A stretch of 43,357 nucleotides of DNA from Clostridium sp. Marseille-P2415 (lineage in GTDB: Bacteria; Bacillota; Clostridia; Lachnospirales; Lachnospiraceae), in NCBI RefSeq assembly GCF_900155545.1, contig NZ_LT732526.1:1500573-1543929 (forward strand), read 5' to 3'. The notes beneath the pieces were generated by a model. The model had not been told where the DNA came from, ran no database searches, and saw only the letters and a program-made list of their open reading frames with translations. Position numbers and translations under genes: made by a program. This document shows, piece by piece, positions 1 to 8,302 of the stretch; the stretch's first letter is position 1; every line of letters starts with the position of its first letter.

Positions 1-7
1 AGTCAGC

Positions 8-115
8 AACCACCAGTTCAACTGGTGGTTTGATATTAGCCCTAATAAGGGCTTTCTTACTGCTCGCCCAATAGGGCGGTGTCGCAAGCATCCTTACTGG
101 TCCGCTAAAAAGCGG
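8..115. repeat. Cluster of four hairpins downstream of tnpA
   Basis: Four successive palindromes: 8-30 (perfect 11-bp arms, one central base), 38-53 (6-bp arms, AATA loop), 65-78 (5-bp arms, AATA loop) and 102-115 (5-bp arms, AAAA loop, overlapping the tnpA stop codon). One is probably the right-end recognition hairpin of the element. The others could act as terminators or mRNA 3-prime structures. Confidence 0.6.
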
Positions 116-533
116 TACTTCTCATATCTTCCTTGCGCGACTCTTCTGCTTGCTCTTTAATGTATTTCTGTACTGCTTCATCGGTTATATTACCAATGGT
201 TTCTACATAATATCCTCGCGACCAAAACGCTTTATTCCAATTACTCTGCAATTCTGGATGTCTATCATAAATCATCAGCGTACTTTTTCCTTTCAAATAG
301 CCCATGAAACTTGATATACTAAGCTTCGGCGGAATTGCTAAGCTTAAATGTACATGATCTACGCATACTGCTCCTGCTATTATTTCTACATTTTTATACT
401 TGCATAGCGTACCAAGTATTTCTCGTACATCTTCTTTTATTTGTCCGTATAGTTGCTTTTTCCGATACTTTGGAATAAATACTATGTGGTACTGGCATTT
501 CCATCTACTGTGTGATAAACTTTTATTGTCCAT
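105..533 (-). CDS. tnpA: IS200/IS605 family Y1 transposase TnpA
   Basis: A 142-residue protein, the normal length for IS200 TnpA. It shows the HUH metal-binding motif (HVHLSL near residues 60-65) and a conserved C-terminal helix with the likely catalytic tyrosine in VQKYIKEQ. The N-terminal SRWKCQYHIVFIPKYRKK segment is characteristic of the family. In this family the enzyme cuts and rejoins single-stranded DNA at hairpin ends. The start is ATG at 533, preceded by an AGGAGG site at about 542-547. The ORF has no internal stop, so the transposase may be active. Confidence 0.95.
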   Translation of the reverse strand: MDNKSLSHSRWKCQYHIVFIPKYRKKQLYGQIKEDVREILGTLCKYKNVEIIAGAVCVDHVHLSLAIPPKLSISSFMGYLKGKSTLMIYDRHPELQSNWNKAFWSRGYYVETIGNITDEAVQKYIKEQAEESRKEDMRSTAF

Positions 534-540
534 TGGGACT

Positions 541-595
541 GCCTCCTATTTTTGAGTTTGGCTTGCGACACCATTCTCATTTTATCATAGGAGGC
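541..595 (-). promoter_or_regulatory. Hairpin that masks the tnpA ribosome binding site
   Basis: Bases 541-549 and 587-595 are perfect 9-bp complements. On the tnpA transcript the downstream arm contains the AGGAGG Shine-Dalgarno sequence, and the upstream arm is its exact complement and is followed by a T-poor loop. A leader hairpin that blocks translation of the transposase is known for IS200, and this looks like the equivalent device. Confidence 0.7.
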
Positions 596-744
596 TTTTT
601 CGTTATATCCTCACCGTTTCCACTTACACTATTCTCCCCAGCATAGCTAGGGGTTTAGTATTTTCAATTAAAATTTTACTATACTTTTATGGAAATGTAC
701 AGATTTCAAAATCTGAAGTTTTTGTGAACAACCCAAAGCCCTTC

Positions 745-773
745 TTTCCATTTTATGCTTCATGGGATATAAT
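745..773 (+). promoter_or_regulatory. Sigma-A type promoter
   Basis: A TTTCCA -35 box (745-750) and a perfect TATAAT -10 box (768-773) are separated by 17 bases. It lies about 40 bases before the small membrane protein gene starting at 813. Confidence 0.6.
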
Positions 774-812
774 ATTAAGAAAGAAACGTTTTGGGAAAGT
801 GAGGTATATCTT

Positions 813-1046
813 ATGAAATGGAAACGCCCCCTGGCCATTCTCGGGCTGGTAATCATTCTCGCCATATACGTAATTGCAATCGTATCCACCTTTTTCCATA
901 GTCCTGACTCAAAAAACTGGCTGATGGCCGCCATATTTTCCTCTGTTGTAATACCCGTCTTTTTTTATGCTGCAGGGCTGGTCTGCCGGGTGATAAAGCC
1001 GGACATGGATGACAGAGACTCCGATGAAAAAAACGGGAGAACATGA
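813..1046 (+). CDS. Small two-helix membrane protein, function unknown
   Basis: A 77-residue protein not recognised as a named family. It starts MKWKRPLAILG and has two predicted membrane helices (about residues 5-25 and 37-57), then a charged tail rich in D, E and K. I chose ATG 813 over an upstream in-frame ATG at 762 because a GTGAGG ribosome site sits 7-8 bases ahead of it and a consensus promoter ends at 773. It is convergent with purA and shares a terminator with it. Nothing in the sequence links it to purine synthesis. Confidence 0.65.
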   Translation: MKWKRPLAILGLVIILAIYVIAIVSTFFHSPDSKNWLMAAIFSSVVIPVFFYAAGLVCRVIKPDMDDRDSDEKNGRT

Positions 1047-1093
1047 AAAAACGGAGAACCGGAAAAGCAAACTGCTCTTTTCCCGTTCTCCGC
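1047..1093. terminator. Bidirectional terminator between the small membrane protein gene and purA
   Basis: The 8-bp arms 1052-1059 and 1085-1092 enclose a second, bulged stem. On the minus strand the stem is followed by a run of T, so it mainly serves purA. Confidence 0.7.
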
Positions 1094-1113
1094 CTTATAT
1101 TTGTTCACAATGC

Positions 1114-2391
1114 TTATTTGCGGTATATAATTTCGTCTCTTCCCGGTCCATTGGAAACCATGGTAATCGGTGTCTCGATTTCTTTCTCAATAAATTCAAT
1201 ATAATTTCTGCAGTTTTCCGGAAGATCCTCATATTTTTTGATTCCCCGGATCTCACATTTCCAGCCTGGAAGCGTAGTGTATACCGGCTTTGCCTTATTA
1301 AGTTTATCCGTAGTCGGAAAGTCCTTTGTAACCTTTCCGTCTATTTCATATCCTACGCATACGGGAAGCTCATCTAAGTATCCCAATACATCAAGTACGG
1401 TCAGGGCAACCTCTGTGGAGCCCTGAATCCGGCAGCCATACCGGGAGGCCACTGCGTCAAACCAGCCCATACGTCTTGGCCTGCCGGTTGTTGCACCGTA
1501 TTCTCCGCCGTCACCTCCGCGGCGTCTCAGTTCATCCGCATCATCCCCGAAAATCTCGCTGACAAATGCACCTGCACCCACTGCACTGGAATACGCTTTT
1601 ACTACAGTCGTAATATTCTTAATCTCATACGGCGGGATCCCTGCGCCAATGGCCCCATACGCTGCAAGGGTGGAGGACGAGGTAACCATTGGATAAATTC
1701 CATGATCCGGGTCCTTTAAAGAACCGAGCTGGCCTTCCAGAAGAATGTTCTTTCCTTCTTTGATTGCCTCATGAAGATATTTGGAAACGTCACATACGTA
1801 AGGCTTCACCATTTCCCGATATTTAAGCAGAGTCCCGAATAACTCCTCCGGATCAATGGCCGGCTTATGATAAAGGTGCTCCAGTATGACATTCTTGATC
1901 TCACAGACGCGGGTTACCTTTTCTTTTAAGGATCCCTCATCAAAGAGTTCGCTTACCTGAAATCCGATCTTAGCATATTTATCTGAATAAAACGGAGCAA
2001 TCCCTGATTTCGTGGAACCAAAGGACTTCCCTCCAAGGCGTTCTTCCTCATACTGGTCAAACAGAATGTGGTATGGCATCAGAATCTGCGCACGGTCTGA
2101 AACCAGGATACCGGGTTTTGGAACCCCTTTGCTTACGATGTCCTCAATTTCCTTAACCAGGAACGGGATATTAAGTGCCACGCCATTGCCGATGATGCTG
2201 GTTGTATGATTGTAGAATACGCCTGAGGGCAGAAGGTGAAGGGCAAATTTGCCATAGTTGTTGATGATCGTGTGACCGGCATTGCTGCCTCCCTGATAGC
2301 GGATAATGATGTCAGATTCCTTTGCCAGCATATCCGTGATCTTGCCTTTTCCTTCGTCGCCCCAGTTAGCGCCTACGATTGCTCTTACCAT
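1114..2391 (-). CDS. purA: Adenylosuccinate synthetase
   Basis: A 425-residue protein of full family length. It joins IMP and aspartate using GTP to give adenylosuccinate, the first step from IMP to AMP. The GTP-binding loop GDEGKGK is at residues 11-17 and the NAGHT signature with the catalytic histidine is at 38-42; TTGRPRRMGWFD lies in the C-terminal half. The start is supported by a GGAGG site about 8 bases upstream. It is the last gene of a minus-strand run that also holds purC, purF, purB and a LysR gene. Confidence 0.97.
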   Translation of the reverse strand: MVRAIVGANWGDEGKGKITDMLAKESDIIIRYQGGSNAGHTIINNYGKFALHLLPSGVFYNHTTSIIGNGVALNIPFLVKEIEDIVSKGVPKPGILVSDRAQILMPYHILFDQYEEERLGGKSFGSTKSGIAPFYSDKYAKIGFQVSELFDEGSLKEKVTRVCEIKNVILEHLYHKPAIDPEELFGTLLKYREMVKPYVCDVSKYLHEAIKEGKNILLEGQLGSLKDPDHGIYPMVTSSSTLAAYGAIGAGIPPYEIKNITTVVKAYSSAVGAGAFVSEIFGDDADELRRRGGDGGEYGATTGRPRRMGWFDAVASRYGCRIQGSTEVALTVLDVLGYLDELPVCVGYEIDGKVTKDFPTTDKLNKAKPVYTTLPGWKCEIRGIKKYEDLPENCRNYIEFIEKEIETPITMVSNGPGRDEIIYRK

Positions 2392-2492
2392 TTGATTGAT
2401 CCTCCTTCGAGTGAAAAAATGCCTTTTACTTCCTTATGATATCGCAAAGATCAGCATAAGTAAAGTCAATATTATTTATGTTTGATATAATT

Positions 2493-3386
2493 TCAGCTTA
2501 TATTGCTTGTCATCAACTGCAAAAGCCGCTTCCCCGCCGGGGAGACAGGCGTTTTGGTGTCAGTGATAATGGAAAAATGACGCTTTGGCATTTCATCCCG
2601 GAACCTTAATTCCACAAGATTTCCCTTCTCCAGCTCCACCTGTGCAAACCCTGACATCACGCAGCCTATCCCCAGATTCCGCATGGCAAACTGGACGATC
2701 ATATCACTGGTAGAAAGTTCAAACTCCGGTTCCACCATCACTCCATAACCTGCAAGATAATCATCCATGAATGTTCTGGTGCTGGTATTTTTTTCGAGGA
2801 AAATACAGGGGAGCTCCTTCAGAATATCATAATTTAACTCTTTCCCCTCTAAATAGCGGAATTTATCCCCTGCCACAAACACATTCCGGATTTCTTTTAC
2901 ATCGGTGCGCAAAACCTCACTTTTTGCTTCAAACGGAGTGCTGACCACTCCGAAATCGATTTTTCCCTCGTATAAAAACCGCAAGGTCTCAGGTGTGGGG
3001 CCATTGGAAACCGTCACCTTGATCCCCGGATACAGCTCATGAAATTTCTCCAGATAAGGCAGCAGATAAAACTGAAGGGTCATATCGCTGGCTCCGATCC
3101 GCACTTCTCCTGTATCCAGATCCTTAAGCCGCTTTAACATATTTTCCCCATGCCAGATGTTATCTAAACCGGCTTTTATATAACCATAGAAAAATTCGCC
3201 TTCCCGGGTCAGGCGGACACCTTTTGAGGTCCGGAGAAAAAGCTGGCTGTCCAGAGACTGCTCCAGCTGTCTTACCGCCTGGCTTACGGCCGGCTGGGAA
3301 ATGCAGAGCTTCTCCGCTGCCAGGGTGATGCTTCCAAGCTGGGCCACATAATAAAATACCCTATAATATTCCAAATTACTGCTCAT
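2493..3386 (-). CDS. LysR-family transcriptional regulator between purB and purA
   Basis: A 297-residue LysR protein. The N-terminal winged helix-turn-helix (LEYYRVFYYVAQLGSITLAAEKLCISQPAVSQAVRQLE) is followed by a two-lobed effector-binding domain from about residue 90. ATG 3386 is preferred over an upstream in-frame codon at 3437 because a GGAGG site precedes it and the family normally begins just before the helix-turn-helix. It follows purB after a terminator-like hairpin, leaving little room for its own promoter. Its target is unknown; control of purB or purA is suggested only by position. Confidence 0.9.
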   Translation of the reverse strand: MSSNLEYYRVFYYVAQLGSITLAAEKLCISQPAVSQAVRQLEQSLDSQLFLRTSKGVRLTREGEFFYGYIKAGLDNIWHGENMLKRLKDLDTGEVRIGASDMTLQFYLLPYLEKFHELYPGIKVTVSNGPTPETLRFLYEGKIDFGVVSTPFEAKSEVLRTDVKEIRNVFVAGDKFRYLEGKELNYDILKELPCIFLEKNTSTRTFMDDYLAGYGVMVEPEFELSTSDMIVQFAMRNLGIGCVMSGFAQVELEKGNLVELRFRDEMPKRHFSIITDTKTPVSPAGKRLLQLMTSNIS

Positions 3387-3412
3387 GGCTTCCTCCTGAT
3401 ATGAAAACAAAA

Positions 3413-3446
3413 GGCAGGCAGACTTGACGAAAACCAAAGTCTGCCC
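3413..3446 (-). terminator. Intrinsic terminator after purB
   Basis: An 8-bp perfect stem (3417-3424 with 3438-3445), followed on the minus strand by a T-rich stretch. Confidence 0.65.
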
Positions 3447-3455
3447 GCAATTTCC

Positions 3456-4895
3456 TTATACGTTAATCTCCGCTGTCAGCCCTAGAAGTTCTTTGTTTTT
3501 TTCCAGAAGAGGCTTAACTGCCTCTTCTAAATAGACCGTGACCTGAGCCGGGGCGCAGCCTACATATTTTTTAGGATCCATGCTCTCCTTTAAATCTTCC
3601 AGAGAAAGGTTGAAGGAAGAATCTGCAGCGATCAGCTCCAGGAGATTGTTATCAAGGCCATTCTCCTTCACATTCCTGCCGGCTTCCATGGACAGTTCCC
3701 GGATTCTCTCATGAAGCTCCTGTCTGTCCCCGCCGGCCTTTACCGCATCCATCATGATGTTTTCCGTTGCCATAAACGGAAGCTCTGCCATCATATGTTT
3801 CTCAATCACCTTTGGATATACGACAAGCCCATCGACAACATTTATATAAAGATCCAGGATTCCATCGACCGCCAGAAATCCTTCCGGTACGCTTAAGCGC
3901 TTATTGGCGGAATCATCAAGTGTTCTCTCAAACCACTGGGTGGAAGAAACCAGCATAGGGTTCATCACATCTGCCATTACATAATTGGACAGAGAAGCGA
4001 TCCGCTCGCTTCTCATCGGATTGCGTTTATAAGCCATGGCAGAAGAACCGATCTGGCTCTTTTCAAAAGGCTCTTCCACTTCCTTTAAATGCTGCAGCAG
4101 GCGGATGTCATTGGAAAATTTATGTGCACTCTGGGCAATGCCGGCCAGAATATTGATCACACGGCTGTCCACTTTTCTGGAATAGGTCTGTCCTGAAACC
4201 GGATAGCAGCCTGGAAAACCCATTTTCTCCGCAATCAGGGAATCAACCTTTCCCACCTTGTCCATATCACCGTCAAACAGTTCCAGAAAGCTTGCCTGGG
4301 TCCCTGTGGTCCCCTTGGAACCAAGAAGCCGTATGGAGCCGGTCACATAATCCAGATCTTCTAAGTCCATGGTCAGATCGTGAAGCCATAGCGCCGCCCT
4401 CTTCCCTACCGTCGTCGGCTGGGCCGGCTGGAAATGGGTAAAAGCCAGGGTAGGCAGGTCCTTATAGCGTTCAGCAAATCCGGCCAGCTCATCAATGACA
4501 TTGATGAGTTTCCTGCGGACCAGTTTTAACGCTTCTGTCATAACGATAATATCCGTATTATCCCCAACATAACAGGAGGTCGCTCCCAGATGGATAATTC
4601 CTTTGGCTTTGGGGCACTGAACGCCATATGCATATACATGGGACATCACATCATGGCGGACCTCTTTCTCCCTCTGTTTCGCCACATCGTAATTGATTTC
4701 ATCCTGATAAGCCTTTAATTCCTCTATCTGTTCCTCCGTAATTGGAAGGCCCAGTTCCTTTTCCACTTCCGCCAGCGCAATCCACAGCTTTCTCCAGGTT
4801 TTAAACTTTTTGTCCGGGGAAAAGATGTACTGCATCTCCTTACTTGCATAGCGCTCAGACAGCGGGCTTTGGTATCTATCTGTCATGTTTTCCAT
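3456..4895 (-). CDS. purB: Adenylosuccinate lyase
   Basis: A 479-residue member of the fumarase/aspartase superfamily. It acts twice in purine synthesis, cleaving SAICAR to AICAR and adenylosuccinate to AMP. The family signature SSAMAYKRNPMRSERI is present with the flexible catalytic serine loop, as is the conserved HLGATSCYVGDN segment. Its length matches the longer clostridial form. Two ATG codons lie close together (4895 and 4886); an AAGGAGG site is 3 bases before the first and 12 before the second, so the start is uncertain by three residues. Confidence 0.96.
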   Translation of the reverse strand: MENMTDRYQSPLSERYASKEMQYIFSPDKKFKTWRKLWIALAEVEKELGLPITEEQIEELKAYQDEINYDVAKQREKEVRHDVMSHVYAYGVQCPKAKGIIHLGATSCYVGDNTDIIVMTEALKLVRRKLINVIDELAGFAERYKDLPTLAFTHFQPAQPTTVGKRAALWLHDLTMDLEDLDYVTGSIRLLGSKGTTGTQASFLELFDGDMDKVGKVDSLIAEKMGFPGCYPVSGQTYSRKVDSRVINILAGIAQSAHKFSNDIRLLQHLKEVEEPFEKSQIGSSAMAYKRNPMRSERIASLSNYVMADVMNPMLVSSTQWFERTLDDSANKRLSVPEGFLAVDGILDLYINVVDGLVVYPKVIEKHMMAELPFMATENIMMDAVKAGGDRQELHERIRELSMEAGRNVKENGLDNNLLELIAADSSFNLSLEDLKESMDPKKYVGCAPAQVTVYLEEAVKPLLEKNKELLGLTAEINV

Positions 4896-4931
4896 ATTCC
4901 TCCTTACAGTATTTAATTATCTTCAATAAGA

Positions 4932-4952
4932 ATAACATATTTTTCATGTTAT
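4932..4952. promoter_or_regulatory. Inverted repeat upstream of purB, possible operator
   Basis: ATAACAT at 4932-4938 and ATGTTAT at 4946-4952 form a perfect 7-bp dyad with a 7-base spacer, about 40 bases before purB. AT-rich dyads of this type are typical LysR-family sites, and a LysR gene lies just downstream of purB. The link is an inference. Confidence 0.3.
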
Positions 4953-4964
4953 GGGAAGAGAAAG

Positions 4965-4991
4965 CAGGGACCGCCCGGCTGGCGGCCCCTG
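4965..4991 (-). terminator. Terminator-like hairpin between purF and purB
   Basis: A strong GC-rich stem (4965-4975 with 4981-4991, one mismatch, 5-base loop) follows the purF stop codon. The T-run is poor on the minus strand, so read-through to purB is possible. Confidence 0.55.
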
Positions 4992-5009
4992 GTTTTTCTT
5001 AAAGTTTTA

Positions 5010-6452
5010 TTACCTTATATACTCTCCCCGTATATCCTCCTTGGGCGGCTCGACCGGATAATCTCCGCTAAAGCATGCCGTACATATGGGAAGGCCTTCC
5101 GCCATCTCATTCAGCCGGTCAATGTTTAAATAAGACAGAGAATCCGCTCCCAGCAGATCACGGATTTCATCAATGGTCCTGTTATGTGCGATCAGCTGGT
5201 CCTCGTCCGGTATGTCGGTCCCGAAATAGCACGGATGGAGAAACGGGGGCGCACTGATGCGGACATGGACTTCTTTTGCTCCGGCCTCCCGAAGCATATT
5301 GACGATCAGGGCGCTGGTGGTTCCGCGTACAATGGAATCGTCAATCATGATAACACGTTTGCCGGCCACGGCTTCCTTTAACACATTTAATTTGATCCTT
5401 ACGGAAGATTCCCGGTTGCTCTGCTTGGGCTTTATAAATGTCCTGCCTACATAGGAATTCTTCACAAAAGCGGTTCCATAAGGGATCCCTGACTGAAGGG
5501 AATACCCGAGAGCCGCAGCATTGCCGGATTCCGGCACTCCGACCACAAGATCTGCTTCAACCGGTGAATCCACGGCCAGAGCACGGCCCGCACAAAGCCT
5601 GGAATGGTAGACGCTCACACCGTCGAATACGCTGTCCGGCCTTGCAAAGTAAATATATTCAAAAATACATCTGGCTTCCTTTGACTTATCCCTGAGGCAT
5701 AAACTGGTATCCGATGCAATTCCGTCCTTTGTGATGGTCACGATTTCTCCAGGGCAGACGTCCCGTACAAATTCCGCACCAATGGTATCCAGGGCACAGC
5801 TTTCCGACACCAGAACATAGGTATTATCACGCTTTCCAATGCATAGGGGCTTGAATCCATACGGATCTCTGGCTCCGATCATTTTACGCGGGCTCATGAT
5901 CACAAGGGAATAAGCCCCGACAATCTTTTTCATGGCGTTTGCTACCGCCGCTTCCACGGTGGGGGTCTTCACGCGCTCCCTGGCAATGTGGTAGGCAATT
6001 ACCTCCGAATCTATGGTCGTCTGGAAAATAGCCCCGGTATACTCCAGTTCCCGGCGCAGTTCCGGTGCGTTGACCAGATTGCCGTTATGGGCCAGGGCCA
6101 GAGTTCCTTTCACATAATTTAGAACAAGAGGCTGTGCATTCTCCCTTGTGCTGCTGCCGGCAGTAGAATAACGAACATGGCCTACGCCAATATTGCCGTG
6201 AAGGCTTTCCAGAATCTCCGGAGTAAAGACCTCGTTACATAACCCCATTCCCTTATGCGCACTTACCTTTCCCATCGGGCCCCCGGTATCGCTGACCGCG
6301 ATTCCGCAGCTTTCCTGACCTCTGTGCTGCAATGCAAATAATCCGTAATAAATGGTGGAGGCGACGTCACTGCCATCGAAATCATACATTCCGAATACGC
6401 CGCACTCCTCATGCAACTCTTCGTCGATATTGAAATTCAATTCGTTATTCAT
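5010..6452 (-). CDS. purF: Amidophosphoribosyltransferase
   Basis: A 480-residue enzyme that makes phosphoribosylamine from PRPP and glutamine, the committed step of purine synthesis. It is a Bacillus-type enzyme: a short propeptide precedes Cys17 (EECGVFG), which becomes the N-terminal nucleophile of the glutaminase domain. ALQHRGQESCGIA and VGHVRYSTAG follow. The PRPP-binding motif VIMIDDSIVRGTTS is in the C-terminal half, and cysteines consistent with the iron-sulfur cluster of this class are present. It starts 25 bases after the purC stop codon, so the two are co-transcribed. Confidence 0.97.
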   Translation of the reverse strand: MNNELNFNIDEELHEECGVFGMYDFDGSDVASTIYYGLFALQHRGQESCGIAVSDTGGPMGKVSAHKGMGLCNEVFTPEILESLHGNIGVGHVRYSTAGSSTRENAQPLVLNYVKGTLALAHNGNLVNAPELRRELEYTGAIFQTTIDSEVIAYHIARERVKTPTVEAAVANAMKKIVGAYSLVIMSPRKMIGARDPYGFKPLCIGKRDNTYVLVSESCALDTIGAEFVRDVCPGEIVTITKDGIASDTSLCLRDKSKEARCIFEYIYFARPDSVFDGVSVYHSRLCAGRALAVDSPVEADLVVGVPESGNAAALGYSLQSGIPYGTAFVKNSYVGRTFIKPKQSNRESSVRIKLNVLKEAVAGKRVIMIDDSIVRGTTSALIVNMLREAGAKEVHVRISAPPFLHPCYFGTDIPDEDQLIAHNRTIDEIRDLLGADSLSYLNIDRLNEMAEGLPICTACFSGDYPVEPPKEDIRGEYIR

Positions 6453-6477
6453 CTAATGTTTTCCCTCTCTGCACTGT

Positions 6478-7185
6478 TTACTGGATGCCAAGCCGGCGGA
6501 ACACTTCCTCGTATGCGTCCTCCACACCTCCTAAATCCCTGCGGAAACGATCCTTATCCAGCTTTTCATGGGTATCCTTATCCCATAGCCTGCAGGTATC
6601 GGGAGATATCTCGTCAGCCAGAATGACCTGTCCATGGTAACGTCCAAATTCAATCTTAAAATCGATTAAGTCAATGTTTAAACCGTCAAAATATTCCTTA
6701 AGTACTTCATTTACTTTAAACGCATACTCTGTGATCGCATCAATCTCTTCCTGAGCAGCCAGCTTAAGGGCCAATGCATAATAGCTGTTGATGAACGGGT
6801 CACCCAGATCATCATTTTTATAGCTGAATTCCAGTGTCGGACAAGCGAATGGAATGCCTTCTTCCATCCCCATCTTCTTGGCGAAGCTTCCTGCGGAGTA
6901 ATTTCTGATAATGACCTCGAGGGGCACGATTTCCACTTTCTTTACTGCAGTCTCACGGTCGTTTAATTCCTTAACCAGATGAGTCGGAACGCCTTTGGCT
7001 TCTAACTTCCGGAAGATAAAATTGGTCATTCGGTTGTTGATTGCACCTTTTCCCACAATGGTACCCTTTTTCAGGCCATTGAATGCTGTGGCATCATCTT
7101 TATATGAAACAATCAATACGTCCGGATCTTCAGTCGTATAAACCTTTTTCGCTTTTCCCTCATACAGCAATTCCTTTTTCTCCAT
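6478..7185 (-). CDS. purC: SAICAR synthetase
   Basis: A 235-residue phosphoribosylaminoimidazole-succinocarboxamide synthase, of usual family length. It couples CAIR to aspartate with ATP. The N-terminal YEGKAKKVY motif, the conserved [13 protein letters not shown] stretch and the DFKIEFG motif are visible. I chose ATG 7185 over a GTG at 7194 because an AGGTGG ribosome site overlaps the GTG and is correctly spaced for the ATG. It is the first gene of the purC-purF transcript, with a near-consensus promoter about 70 bases upstream. No purine riboswitch was recognised in its short leader. Confidence 0.97.
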   Translation of the reverse strand: MEKKELLYEGKAKKVYTTEDPDVLIVSYKDDATAFNGLKKGTIVGKGAINNRMTNFIFRKLEAKGVPTHLVKELNDRETAVKKVEIVPLEVIIRNYSAGSFAKKMGMEEGIPFACPTLEFSYKNDDLGDPFINSYYALALKLAAQEEIDAITEYAFKVNEVLKEYFDGLNIDLIDFKIEFGRYHGQVILADEISPDTCRLWDKDTHEKLDKDRFRRDLGGVEDAYEEVFRRLGIQ

Positions 7186-7254
7186 GGTATCCACCTGTCC
7201 TTTTCTGAATTAATTTATAAGTTTTTCAAATAAAACTCTGGTGTTTCAGTAGAA

Positions 7255-7283
7255 ATTATAATACAGCGAAAATAGGATTGCAA
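7255..7283 (-). promoter_or_regulatory. Promoter of purC-purF
   Basis: On the minus strand, TTGCAA (7278-7283), a 17-base spacer and a perfect TATAAT (7255-7260). The predicted transcript would start near 7248, giving a leader of about 60 bases. Confidence 0.75.
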
Positions 7284-7331
7284 CTGGTTTTATTATTATA
7301 AATACTTATGACCACTATGCGTTTTTGTTTC

Positions 7332-7679
7332 TCAATCAGGTTCTTGCAAAACAACACGTTCCACCCTGCGCCAAAGTTTTACCGTTCCCTCCTTCCAGTC
7401 AACAGAAAGGCCCTGTTCTCTGGTTTCTCCGGCTTTGCGGTCCTGCCCCACGCTTAACTCTTCCTCTGCCGCTTCGGCTTCCTGACTGACAGAAAGAAAG
7501 CTTTGGGCCTGGCTGTAAACCGTTTCTCCGTACCGGGGCGCAAGGATTGCTGCTTCCAGACACACGGATAAATACAGATATTTTTTAAACATGCCTTTCC
7601 GGGCTTTTTTATCGCATCCGGTCCCTATAAGATTTCTCCATGGCTTCTTTTTCTTATTATATCGTTGATATCCTTTCAC
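7332..7679 (-). CDS. Hypothetical protein with a possible signal anchor
   Basis: A 115-codon ORF not assigned to any family. A basic N-terminus is followed by a weak hydrophobic stretch (MFKKYLYLSVCLEAAILAP, residues 30-48), and the rest is hydrophilic and Glu-rich. The longest form uses GTG 7679 with a purine-rich AGGGGG upstream; an ATG at 7592 would start directly at the hydrophobic segment. It lies alone between the purC promoter and a bidirectional hairpin. It may be a real exported small protein or a chance ORF. Confidence 0.4.
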   Translation of the reverse strand: MKGYQRYNKKKKPWRNLIGTGCDKKARKGMFKKYLYLSVCLEAAILAPRYGETVYSQAQSFLSVSQEAEAAEEELSVGQDRKAGETREQGLSVDWKEGTVKLWRRVERVVLQEPD

Positions 7680-7828
7680 GAATGTTCTGCCCCCTGTTCC
7701 TGCATTCAGGTCGTGTCATCTTTGTCTTTTGTCACCGGATAACCAGCCGGATCATCGGCCTTGATGGATAATAAATGAAGCTGCCTTCCATAGCAGTAAG
7801 AAATGTCTGCCTATATTATATCTTATAT

Positions 7829-7870
7829 TAAAAAAAGCTTCAAGCATTGATTTTATGCCTGAAGCTTTTT
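7829..7870. terminator. Bidirectional terminator after the Thr-rich lipoprotein gene
   Basis: Near-perfect arms 7831-7846 and 7855-7870 (one mismatch), with A- and T-runs at the outer edges. It follows the lipoprotein gene on the minus strand. Confidence 0.75.
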
Positions 7871-7885
7871 TCTTCATATTCCAGC

Positions 7886-8227
7886 CTATTTTGCTGCAGT
7901 CGTACTTTCTGTAGTCGGCTGGCCATTGCTTTCCCCTGTGATTTTGTCAACGCCTTTTTCTACATCATTTACAACACCGTTAACAACGCCGGTGCTCTCT
8001 TTGCCGGTGCCATTGGTTGTTGTTGTACCGGATGTTGTTGTACCGGCTGTAGTCTTATCAGTGGCGCTTTTTGTGGTTGCCGCCGCTGTTGTCTGGGTTG
8101 TTGCAGACGTAGTGCCTCCAGCGCCTCCTCCTGTGGTTCCGCCGTTATTCGTAGTGCCACAGGCAGACAGACACATAACTGCCATTATGACAAGAAGGGT
8201 AAATACATAAGTTTTTATTCTTTTCAT
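7886..8227 (-). CDS. Threonine-rich small lipoprotein
   Basis: A 113-residue lipoprotein. The signal peptide MKRIKTYVFTLLVIMAVMC ends in the lipobox LSAC, with Cys23 as the lipidated residue. The middle (about residues 24-80) is low-complexity, almost entirely T, G, A and S, which suggests an extended wall-spanning linker. The C-terminal part (GVVNGVVNDVEKGVDKITGE) is the only segment that looks folded, probably an amphipathic helix. ATG 8227 is chosen over 8245 because AAAGGAGA lies 7 bases ahead of it. Function unknown. Confidence 0.8.
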   Translation of the reverse strand: MKRIKTYVFTLLVIMAVMCLSACGTTNNGGTTGGGAGGTTSATTQTTAAATTKSATDKTTAGTTTSGTTTTNGTGKESTGVVNGVVNDVEKGVDKITGESNGQPTTESTTAAK

Positions 8228-8302
8228 AATACATTCTCCTTTCATTTTCTACGAATAGTATGTGTAAAGAAGCAATGAATTATGGTGGAAAATATTGGAA
8301 AA

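Larger units (their letters stand above)
1..660 (-). mobile_element. IS200-like insertion sequence (tnpA only)
   Basis: A short element carrying a single Y1 HUH transposase gene and no tnpB. The non-coding flanks are rich in hairpins, as expected for IS200/IS605 elements, which use subterminal palindromes instead of terminal inverted repeats. Because tnpA is on the minus strand, the left end of the element should be near 636-660 (stem 636-642 with 646-653) and the right end near 8-53. Exact borders cannot be set and the element may begin before the window. Confidence 0.75.

Noticed and set aside
7195-7254. Possible purine riboswitch before purC
   Set aside because: The predicted leader is too short and shows none of the conserved purine-aptamer bases.
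7926-8160. Repetitive stretch considered as a CRISPR or tandem repeat
   Set aside because: The repetition is irregular ACN/GGN codons of a Thr/Gly linker, with no spacers.
7847-8278. Plus-strand Cys-rich ORF and a Val/Pro-rich ORF
   Set aside because: Both are antisense readings of the Thr-rich lipoprotein codons.
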